A DNA stretch of 64,000 nt from Liolophura sinensis. Taxonomy: Eukaryota > Mollusca > Polyplacophora > Chitonida > Chitonidae. The position numbers were made by a program, and so were the translations under genes. Shown piece after piece: positions 9,601-21,500 of this stretch. The stretch spans positions 25,158,402 to 25,222,401 of the forward strand of contig NC_088301.1 in the NCBI RefSeq assembly GCF_032854445.1, read 5' to 3'. Position 1 is the first letter of the stretch, and each line of letters opens with the position of its first letter. The notes beneath the pieces were generated by a model. That model made no database searches. It saw nothing but the letters and a program-made list of their open reading frames with translations, and had not been told where the DNA came from.

Positions 9601-11094
9601 GGCCTTCTGGGTAGTTTTCACCAATAAATAAAATTTTTAAACATGTAAATGTTGATAAAAAAGCTACAAAAAACCATCATTAGTTGGTTTTGTTCCCTTT
9701 CCACATAGGCACATAAGAACATACTCTACCCACCAGTTGATCTTTGCTGACTTTCCCCACCATTGACAACAACAACAACAACAACCAGTGAAGACCCTGA
9801 ATGTATTGAGCATGGCGGCATCAGGGTGCGATCTACTGTTTACACCTCTACACTGGACTTTCTGACCAAAACACACAATGTCTCCACTAACATGCCAATC
9901 AAAGCCTGTGACAGGTCAAAAGTGGTGGAGCATGACCCTGGTGGGTGGGAGGTTTCTCTGATTGGATTAACATTTGACCAATCATTTCCCTTGAAAGGCC
10001 GAGAAGTCCTCACATAGTGGACTAGACCAAAGGGGTGGTTTCAGTCACATTTTTCAATACAGATAATAATAACATACCACAAAACGAGGTGGTGAAACAT
10101 TGAACATGGAAAGAGAAAAAACACCCACAAAATTTAACATGAAGTAAACAATACAGTGACTGCCTAGAACCAACAAAAACACCATAGAGATTGAATGATT
10201 TCTGGTCCATTTAAAAGTCAATTTGCGTATCAGCTGTTCACTTGGAAAGAAACTTTATCAGCCATAGTACAATAAAGGTAGCTTAAAAGACAGCTTGCCA
10301 CTATCGTTCAAGATGTTCAACTAGTGATGGAACAAGAAGAAAAAAAAAAAAAAAAAAAAAAAAAAACTAAATAAAAAAAAGTAATCTTTGGTTGGCCAGA
10401 AATACAGGAAATAAAAAGCTTGTACAAAAACTTATCTAGAACTACTGCTCAGCAAATGTGGATATTGGGTTCAAGTATGATTTTGTAAAGGTATCTCTGA
10501 ACATCGAAGTCCACAGCTCACATCTACAAGGCAACATCATCATAGTAAGCAGAGTAAAAAACAAGGTTCAGCAATGGAAAAACAAGTATGTTCAGTAAGA
10601 TAAATATGGCTATTAGTAATATAGTATTAAAATTTACAACAAATTCGGCACAAAATCTTGAAAAAAATGTAACCACGCCTGAATGTGTAATATTATATGG
10701 AAAAAAGGTAGAAAAACAAGCAGATCTAACTTCACGGAACAAAGACAGCAGAACCTATTATGGAATGCTGCTTTTTTCTGGATTCCCTCCACACCCTGAT
10801 AACTAAAAGTAATTAACATCACCTTTAAAAAAAAAAAAAAAAAAACACATGCGGATTTCATGAAGAAACAATGTCATGGTATAGGGGCAGCGAAATCATT
10901 TACAACATGCAAAGCCGTGACAAAGTTATCTCCATACTGCCACTTTAAAAAAAAAAAAAAAAAAACCAAAGTGTGCAAAATGCAGTTTATAGGATTAATT
11001 TCAGAGGTATGGAAAGCCGAAAAACTAATTTACCATGTGTAAAAATTAATTTCTTTTTTAAACGAGTCGCTCTGATGCATATTTATAATAACGA
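9601..11094. other. Distal PTBP 3' UTR or intergenic sequence
   Basis: AT-rich with A-runs at 10339-10366, 10829-10845 and 10947-10965 and a CAA repeat at 9767-9786. No exon supported on either strand; cannot be split between UTR and intergenic DNA. Confidence 0.5.
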
Positions 11095-12502
11095 TTTATT
11101 TTTTCGGCCACTGTATCTTCAAAATGCAAAAATATATTTCCACACCTCATAGTTATACAATTGTTCTCATAGACCTCATACACCCAAAAATTGCAAAAAT
11201 AGGACTTTAAAAAAATTAACTTCATCCTATATTATCTGCAACATAAGACCAGGTCTGGACCTCTCTGTATAAAAGCTATTAAAATATTTAATTTCAGAGT
11301 TCCCCTTTTTAAATCTAGAGGGGTATCCCGTCACAATACCTGCAGAGTTTGCCTCAGCTCCTAAATCTGGCGTTAGCTTTGGATTAGCCAGCTTTTCCTT
11401 CCATCTCTCAGTTCTATATTGTTTTAAAAGCACGCCTGCATGCTCTCCCTATTGACATTCCCCTATTCACCTTCTCTGCCAACCCTATTAAGAAATCTGT
11501 CCAGGGAGTACAAATCTAACCACACCTCAAGTTCCTCACGTCTCAAAACCTTTTCTGTCCCTACTCATTAAAATACTCACACATTTAAATTATGATTTTC
11601 AAAAATGACATTTTTTTAGATAACATTTTTATGGGAAATTAACAAAAAAATACACCTGATAAACTTTAGATTCAAAAAACATCATTTTCTTCTCTTTTAA
11701 ACTCATTTGAACAGTTAAAACTTTTTATTTTTCAATTATTTGTTCACAAACATGTAAGCTTTTTGTATATACATGAACACATGGAACAAAATTGCTTCTC
11801 AGCCAAGATTTGAGGTCAATCGTTTTCATTTAATAAAAAAGAAAATTAAAAAATTGGAAAAAACAAAAACAAAGCTAACGTCTGATGATACATATCCTGC
11901 ATAACAAAGACAGATAATCACAACAGCTTCTCTGATCTCGCTGATCTGAGCATTAACCCAAATCAAACCCACTCCTTGTCCTTTATGCTGATAAAGGCAC
12001 TTGAATGATAAGCTAACGGCCAACTACTGCAAATCTCTTTTTATATAATATATATAATATTGGACCCCAACCAGAAAAAGAGGAACTCTGAACCGGTACA
12101 CTTGCACATAAATATTTCTCTCTGGAACTGGGGTTGGCTAGCTTTTTGTTGTTTTGTTTTTTTTGTTAATTTGTCAAACGCGCACCCTCCAGTCCAGCTG
12201 CCTTTAATTAGGTAGGATTATAAGACTCTTTTCACCAGCTGCTAACGAGGTCCACTTCTCACCCAGAACTATCATATTTCGATATAAAAGATAAACATAG
12301 AAAAACCGAGGGAAAAAAAAAAAACATATGAAATCAACCCCTCCCCTCCCCCCTCCCCCCAATATTACATTCCCCTGAAGATGCCACAGCAGTAGTAACA
12401 CAAGGGAGAAATCTGGTCGATCAGTATCATGACTGTTGATTTCCTCCCTAACGTCTGTGCTGTCACAGCTGGCGTCACATGATGGTGGGTAAGGCAGGGA
12501 GC
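11095..12502 (-). other. PTBP1: Probable PTBP 3' UTR (distal end uncertain)
   Basis: AT-rich sequence after the PTBP stop codon with no exon or SINE. AATAAA on the minus strand is seen at 11729-11724 and 11100-11095; either could end the transcript, and the UTR might extend further toward 9500. The start contains a G-quadruplex motif (12360-12338). Confidence 0.4.
12338..12360 (-). promoter_or_regulatory. G-quadruplex motif in PTBP 3' UTR
   Basis: On the transcript strand four G-runs of 6, 6, 4 and 4 are separated by single A loops. One-base loops with long G-tracts predict a very stable parallel quadruplex. It lies about 143 nt downstream of the PTBP stop codon. Confidence 0.6.
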
Positions 12503-12571
12503 TCACAATGTGGATTTGGAGAAGGACACCCTCAAATGCTGGTTATCCATCAGCTGGTAATTGTGCATAGC
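12503..12571 (-). CDS. PTBP1: PTBP terminal coding exon, C-terminus
   Basis: Acceptor TGATTTGTAG, 22 codons then TGA at 12505-12503. It encodes [20 protein letters not shown] then TL, equal to the vertebrate C-terminus [21 protein letters not shown]. The frame closes exactly at the family's usual end. Confidence 0.96.
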   Translation of the reverse strand, partial: AMHNYQLMDNQHLRVSFSKSTL

Positions 12572-15500
12572 CTACAAATCAAAATGGGATTTACATTTAT
12601 TATTTATATACTTCAAACAAAAAAAAAGAAGAAAAAAATGGAAGTATCGCTTTCGCATTGCTTGTCCACTTTATGGTTAGAGCTGTCAGAATAATACATG
12701 CGAGTATGTCACAAACTTTTCCAACATAGCCGCATATACATATATATATATACACACATATGTATATACGTACATATAACATAACATAACATAATGGTAG
12801 TGATGGAAACATCGCAAAACAAGAGAAGCATGTGAAACAGAATTTAATTTAGAATGAAAAATTTCTGTGTACACAATTTATTTATTTATTTGATTTGTGT
12901 TTTACGCCATACCCATGAACATTTCACTCATACGATGGTGGCCAGCATTATGGTGGGAGGAAACGGGGCAGAGCTCGAGAGATACCCATGACCATCCGCC
13001 AGTTGCTGACAGACCTTCCCACGTACAGCCAGAGAGGTTGTAAAACTGAAGAAAACTTATGTGCAATAGTGGGATTATACTCACTATTAAAGCCATAACT
13101 GCTTCATCAACTGTAGCCATCTGGATCAGAGCCATTCGTCTGTCTTTCCTGTAAAAAGACATTATAAACATTGTCATTGTATTATCACTTGAATTCTGAA
13201 ACACTTATATATATTAAATCAAGGCATCACCACGTAAACGAAAAACAAAGGTTTCACAAGCTTTTGATCTGACATCCTAGCATGTGGATCAAAAGCTTGT
13301 GAAACCTTTGTTACATTTCCATGGTGATGCCTTGACTTCATTATTATTATTAAACTCATGTACAACTATCAGCCTTAAACAGCATAAAATATTCTAGATT
13401 ACTTAATTTAAGTTTTATGCCAGCTTATAGGGTATTTCACTTGTATGATACTACTCAAGTTTTAAAGAAACAAAAAAACAAAGCTGGATGAGACTGGGAA
13501 AGACATTTACTGCCTCTCCCTGATGTACATGTATATGGAATTTGTCTTCTGTGAAGTTGTGACGTATCTAGAAGCAGCCAAATCTACAATGCGTCTTTTT
13601 AGTCACCTGAGCTGCCGCTATTTAAGCCATTTGACCAGAATTGTTTTCTTTCCCTTTTTTTTGGCAGCACTTATTATAATTATTATAAATTATAAATCAC
13701 AACCTTCATAAATTAACAAACCAAACACCTTAAAATGTCTACATATATAGATATATGTGCAGATATTTGGCTGCATCTAGTACTCTGGTGATATCAACAT
13801 TCCTCTTACAAAATGCCCATGATTACAAATGGTAAATCCATGATAACAAATGGTAAATCCATGATTACAAATGGTAAATCCATGATTTTTCACATAGAAA
13901 CCAACACTTTTTTTTTAGAGAAAAGAACCTGAAACTTACGGGAAAAATTTGAAACCTTTAACAGTGCCATGTTTAGCGAAGGCCTCCTGAATTTGTTCTT
14001 CTGTGACTGAAGCTCTGCAGAAAGAGAACATCAAAAGATATTTATTAAAACCTCACCAAATTCATGAACTTTCTTTAAAGCTGGGAGAAGTCCTCACCAA
14101 GAAACAGATCAAGAGACAGTTTCCCCGTTCCCTATACTAAATAATCTTGCTTTTTAGAGGCACAATCTCATATCAAGGTACATCCATTTTAACCAAAATC
14201 ATTTAAGTGGTTTATGAACTATACCTTCAGCAACAAATGAAGGTATACACATTTATCCCGACGAAATCTTACTGTTTAGAGATACACTGTATATCTTCGG
14301 CCTTTTTGACCTCTACAGCACTGTTTTCAGTGGAATTTATTCATATAATTATTATGAAAAACTAAAAGATGCACGCTTCACAAACCTGTGCCGATTATTT
14401 CTCGACGCCTCCATAGTTCTCTCAGAATGTTTCAAAATATATGTGGCAGAAATGGCTGAACAAGCTGAGCAATTAGGGTTGGAAAAGTTGAAGAGTTAGG
14501 GTTGGAAAAGTTGAGGAATTAGGGTTGGAAAGTAATGTATCTGACCTAAAATTCCAAATTTTAACCACCAGTGAAAAAATATATTATGACCTTTACTATC
14601 CCCTATCATGCGAATTTTAAGGCAACTAAGAGTACTTTCACTTAGAATCTGCCTGCTTCCCAGCTGCTTAACCCATACACACAGTTATTAGCCTACCCAC
14701 TTACGGAATGTTGGACAGATGAAGGACAGCTGAGGGAGGGTAGATGTTCTGACAATTTTTTGACCCCGGCCTCTTAAACCTGTGAAGAGGTGAGTTACTG
14801 AAGTCTTTGGTTAGTCCTGCATCTTGCTGTAAATATAAAAAACAAAAACATATTGATCACAGGTTGACAAAAATAATCAAGGTTGGTTGACTAAAGATTT
14901 ACATGAAAATTCATTCCTGTATACCTTCAGATTTGTCTGAAGTGAAAATCAGTTATAATTATCATCATTCAGAGACATCTATGATCTTCCTCTGCCATCA
15001 CACGATATCTTGAGAAGGGGAGATAACTTTGTCAATACTACAAAAACAGGAGCAAACTCTACCATCTTGGTTTGACAGGCTATCCTTATAAAACAGCAGA
15101 CTCTGATCCAACAATAATTTGTACTATTTCCCCTCCATCATTTTCGTATGTTGTAACTTCGTTTTGGCACATCCCATGACAATTATGCTACACAGAAGCA
15201 CTTTATATTTCCGTAAAAGTGTTGAAATGAAGTGCCGTGTGGAATTTATGTTTTCCTGTTCCAAACCATAAATATTTAAATCTAACTAGGAGAATTGGAA
15301 AATGATGAGAAATATAAGTATTCCAGACAGTCTTTATTTCGTTTCTTCACAGGACTTACTGGCTGTCCTTCCTTAGGCATCTGTACCACAGAATGTTTGG
15401 ACTGTATCACCCGGATGGCTTTACCCCATACACGAGCCCCAGATAAATGGGCAATGGCTGCCGACAAACAACATGTGAAATTAACATATGTAAATACACA

Positions 15501-18500
15501 GTCAAAACCAGGGTCAAAGAATTTCACTCTACATGCCACGCCCAGGCGAGGTTATTTTCACTGTTCCCGAGGTGATGGCAGATTGATTACTGTTTAACAT
15601 CATATTCAAGAATTTTTCAATTTCTAGAACTGGGAATGCTTTTGGTAAACCACCAACCTTTGGCAAGTTAATGACAGACTTTTCCAGGCCTGCAAACCTT
15701 ACTGAAGGAAGACATGCTTCAATAAGCACAAGTACCATGAACCCTTGAAAAGTGAGAGCCACTGATACAAAGAAGTTTTAATACATCAAAGATTTTTTTT
15801 ATGTACATTTTCACAAACTAACTTAATAAACCATCGATTATCATCAGAATTATTTCGAACATGGGTCTCTGACTGAGTATAAAACCAAAATGACATAAAA
15901 GCTTACCAAGTTGTGCTTGATGTGGCTCCGCCATTTGAATAAGCGCGTTATCTTTTTTGTTGAACAAAATCTTCACCCGATGAACATCGCCGTAGACACC
16001 TACACAAGCGGGAAATCAGAACATAGTGAAAATGTCCAAGGAAAGATTACAGTTTGCTACTGCTTACAGGATGACCATGCTTCAAATTCTAGAAGGCATG
16101 TACGTGTTGAAACTGCTAACAAAACACATAATGGTGCGTTTACAAAGCTGTTTTGTTCTAGAGCTATCTCATCCAGCAGAGAGCAACATCAGTCCAAGTG
16201 ACAAGTCTCCTTTCCCTATCCCTCTCACCGATTTATCCGTAAGTTAAATTGTGTTCATGCCAAAGTTTTCTGTTAACAGATATACATACATGTATATACA
16301 CTTACATATCCATGCAGTATGTGATAATTTGACAACAAACTGACCAGAGCGTGTAGACAGCATGGAAGCAGTTTGGCAACATTATGTTATGCAAAACAGG
16401 AAGTCACCTTGTAGCCATGTTGGTTGGCAGACAAAGAGTTTTGTTACTACAGATACACAGGAAGTCTGGCCAGTCAATACAGAAATGTTCAGCTTCCAAA
16501 CACCAAAGGCATTAGATAATAGGTATATGAATCCAGAAAAAAAAAAACTTTTTTTTTCTTACGGTATTAATATGTGGTTAATTTTTCTCTACTTTGAATG
16601 AGACTAAGGGAAAAAAAAACATGTCGAAATAAACAGTGCATAAAAACATACCAAAGAGGGTAAAAAGAGCATCGGGCGTGACCATCTAGAATCAGAGCAA
16701 CAGGGAAGAGCAGAGCGAGGAAAGTCCGAGTGAGCGAACAGAGAGTCCACGTGGAGTACACCAGCAGAAATTGTGGGATGGGAAAAAAAGAAAAACATGG
16801 GAAAATCAGTGGTTGTCATCTTCTTTATTAAACACTGCAGACAGATCTACAAGTTGACAGTGGCACAAACGAGCCACCGTAGAAAGGCCATTTATCTCTA
16901 CTGGGTGAGGCACAGACAGTTGTCACATGACAGGGAGTGGCCTACGTGGAGTGTTCAAGACAGGCTTTTATTTCAGTATCCGTGCCCTCCATGTCCTCCC
17001 CCCACCCCACCCCCCACCTACTGCAGCCTCCTCTTATATACACAATGCCAAACCACTCATGTTACTTCACATAGAACAGCGGGATTAGTGGAGAAATCTC
17101 AGTGATTTGGTTAATGTGATGAGGAGCACAATCAAATACATGTATTATGACAGAAAAACTCCACCATGCTACGCAACAGTAGTCTCCCTTGGCATGCCTG
17201 TCCCAGGCTTGGCCACACAGCAATGTTGCCACTGAGGGTTACAGACTAACCCCCTGCGGCACGAGTGAAGTCACACAGAAAGTCAGTTAAAGCTTTGTAA
17301 GCATGCCCAGACAGTTAGGGCATTGTCAACATCGCACTCAACGGATACATACCCTTTCGCTCGCCATTTTAATATATCCTCATTTAATTTCAACTTCACT
17401 TTTCACACCAATTCAATACCACTCCAAAAAGATTTCAATCACATTAAAGTAAGAAATAATATTGTTTTCCATTTCCGCTATATACCTCCAACTTCTCAAT
17501 CATTCTTGAAATAACGTGCTGTTTCCAGAAATATTAAAAAGTCTAAAATATCATGCTATAGGTGCCTAATTTTCAAACTTTTGCATCCATAACAGCACTG
17601 TATACTTTCTAACAGACCTTCTAACCCCCCACCCCCCCACCCCAAGCTTAGCTACAGTCCTTCCAACACCCAACACTATTATGGTTCCTTCACACATATC
17701 CAAAATATATTTGAGAAGTTTGCGGTACACTCGTGCTTATACGCCCAATCATACTTTGTATATGCAATAAGCATTAAATTTGAGACAGTTCAACATAATT
17801 AACCAGTATAATTAGCAGCAACATCTGATTTTAACGATGATATGCCAACGACAACACAACAACAGGAGAATATCATCATGAAAATATGCCAGGAGCATTT
17901 TAAGCAGGCCATTTCTCAAAGTACAAAGCATTAAGAAAATCCATATAAAAAAAAAGCAGTTACCATATTTCTATTACGCAAATTCTTTCAAGAACATTTA
18001 ACTTTTCCATCACAACATTGAAACAAAGCAAGCTGTGTACAGTACCACAAAACACCTATAACTGCATGGAAGTTTTCACGATGTAGTTTCCCTGCATTAC
18101 GAACTGTAGCGCCGAAGGGTGATTTGCTGGTGAAAAATCGTGTTAAGTTATGCATTAATTACCCTTAATCACATAATAATTCCCATCGCTATTCACGCAC
18201 TAAGTACAGCAGGACGATTAGTTGGAGAAAACTTCCATGAAATTATAGGTGATTTGCTATAATTGCTATAATTGTGATGGTTAATGAGCGCTGTACAATG
18301 ATGTTCTAAAATAAGCATGCAGCCCATGTACTTATACGAGTATTAGCAATGTACTGACACACGGCAGTCATAGCTTACTAGGAGGCTATAGCTGTTCTCA
18401 CAGTATGGCCAAATAAGAGAATCCCAAAATACAAGTTACAATAAACAAATAAATAAATAAGTAAATATGTATTATTTATTAACACTTTTCTGAAAATCTG

Positions 18501-21500
18501 CAATTTTCTGCTCCTAGTAAGCTATGCAGACACAAAGCAAAGGCCACATCATACTGTTATCATATTGTTATCATATACAAAGTTGAGAATAACCATAAGG
18601 TGACTTCTGTTTGCTTTCCCTGCCCACTTCTGCGTGTACATGTATACAGTGTGGGATGGGAAGGGGTGGATGGGCTGGGGGCTGGGATTTGGCTGTGTGA
18701 TCGTCTGTATGTACACCTTGCTGAAAAGTGTTTTGCATGAATGAACCTCTATTAGAGTGTCGAATGCTGGTTAGACAAGTATGCACACAATAACAGAACT
18801 TGTTAGCGAAAGGTAAAATAGCTAGCTAGGCAAACAAGCCGTCAATCAGTGGGCCAGCCAAAAGGATTAGATGACATGATCACGTCACCAGAACATGTGC
18901 ACCACCAACATTTCTATAAGCACCTTTATGTTAGCCAAGGATGAGAGCCAACAGGCTTAAAAGGAAAACAGAATCATCACTGACTGGCAGAAGCTACACA
19001 TAGGCTAAAAAGAATTATAGGTACTGAGCATTTTTATTCCAATGTGATCAAGGCTACAGGATTTGACCCAGGAAATCCCATTCCCACTGTCAGTCAATCA
19101 GTGATTTGGCTGAAAACTGACATCAGTAATGAGTTTTATTTCTGTTGTTTTTTTTTCTGGTTTTCTTATTTCTGTACACGGAAAACAAATCTTATATAAT
19201 ATTATCTTCTTCATATTTTGATGTGACAGAAATATATGGAACTCAAGAGTGATCATAAATGGACATCAGGATTGTGAACATTTTAATTTGGAGTGGAGCA
19301 TGGTTTCATTTTTTCAGCACGTAGTTTAATGAGGGTAGGGCACGGTTTATGGAGGGGCGGGGGTGTTGAGGGGGTAGTGATTGAAGTAGTTGGGCGGGGA
19401 TATGGCTAGAGTGACAGATAGCATGATATAACAGGGAAGATCGTTAACATCTGAGACACAGGTGTCAGTCAGACATGTGGGGGAAGAACAGAAGACAGCA
19501 GGTGGGCGGGGCCTGTAAAGAATACAGTTCTCTGTTAATCAGAGGGAGACAACTCCGCGAAGGGGGCATACCTCTTCATCCAGATTAGATACATGGACAA
19601 CACTGCTCCCAGCTGTGGGTACCGCTAAACCCATCTGGGCGGCCGCACCAATCGCCTGCTGCATGCCAAACCCTCCCGGGGCTAACGGGGGATTGAGACC
19701 TGAAAACAGGAATGACCAACCATTAGATTATGCAAAAAAAAAAGTTGCACCGTCAAGTTTCATCACAGCAAATCAATATGTAGTCACTTCTGTCCTTGTG
19801 AGACAAAGTGCCCACTAAAAACATCTAAGTGTTTATGAAGAAAAAAACAGTCCTTCTGACAAACTTATGACGAAAAATACAGCAATTCATACAATATGCG
19901 TCTGCATCTAGCTTTCTCACCTTCGAGGTTTTATAACGTAGAAACTAAAGACCGTTTGGAAATGTTTTGTTACCGTTACCAACAATAACTTTTTCGAAAC
20001 GATGTACACATCTTTTCAGCACCTTTACTTACATCTAATATGTACACACAAGATCGTTTGTGGTTGTCACCAAGATATTAACAGCATCTTCATCAGTACA
20101 TGCATTCAACATGGCATAGTTTCAATCAAAAACTTCACAGAATACCTTAATGATACATCAAATCACAGTATTTATCAGTGAATACTAACAAAGGAATAGA
20201 GGTTAGGTATTAAAAGATAGCTATTCCGTCACAAAGTATTAATGCATGCTTTACACAGCAGACTTACACAGTTAATTTTATCACAAATACATGTACATAG
20301 CACCCCACATAAAAATCAAATTAAATTCTTACTTAGAGAAATTCATGTCCGCGAAATATTACAGATATTATAAATGTTTAACCGAAGCCAAAAAAAAAAA
20401 AAGAAAAGAAAAAGACACTACCGATTGTAGAAAAGTTCATTGTGATACTAGCATATGACAATTATTCTAAAGATACATGTTTGTTAGGAAAGTGGACACA
20501 CAAAGAAGTGTGTCCGTGCAGGAGTAACAATCACATGTCCCAGACAATACCATGGTTTACAGTATGTGAGGTGCACTGAGAGAAATTAGTCAAAGTGAAC
20601 GCAGCCTTATCACAATATCGAGTGCCATATCACAACATGCATTCAATTAAGTGTTGCAGAATGAGCAGAGCAGATGCCAAATTTACAAAATTACAAATCT
20701 TGCTTTAACATGTCCGTTTTATTTATTTATTATTTTTTGGGGGGATGAATAGAATCATAGAATCATATGACTGAAGAATAGAAATTACATGTAACTCTGT
20801 AGAAATTTATCTATTTTTATCAGTGTTCCATAATTTTTCAATCATAAAATTATTTTTCCTGGTTAAGTATAGAATTGAAGATCAACTTCTTACAACAAAA
20901 TATTAAACATTGCAATGCTGCTCATAAGCATTTAGATCTATCCATACTAGGCTCCTTCATTTAAAGCCATCTTACAAAACTGACATGAGCGTGAAAACAC
21001 CCGATCAAATGTGAAAATCGTGTTGAAATAAAATTGTGAAACCTGCTGAAACGATTACTTTGAGATGGAGGCCTGTTAAAATGATGACATTCTAATGTTA
21101 CCATGTCCAAATGATCACATTTTAATGGAACCTTGTCCAAGTGATGACATTATGATGGAACCACGTCCAAACGATGACATTCTAGTGGAACCATGGCGAG
21201 AAGACATTCTGATGGAACCATGTCCAAATGATCACATTCTCATTGAACCATAACCAAGCAATGACATTCTTATTGAACCATGTCCAAATGAGGACATTCT
21301 GATAGAACCCTGTTAAAATCATGACAATCCAATGGAACCATGTCAAAATGATGGCTTCTTAACAGAAGCCTACTGGAATGTTTCAACAGCAAACCTCCTT
21401 CTAATCATGACAACCTGTACGTATTGCATTAATCTGATGATATATTCCCTGTGGTATTGAAATGAAGAAAACGTAAAACCATTCGTGATCGGAGTACCCC

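Noticed and set aside
14463-14533. Interstitial telomere (ttaggg words)
   Set aside because: Only three ttaggg words inside a 25-bp repeat; not a telomeric array.
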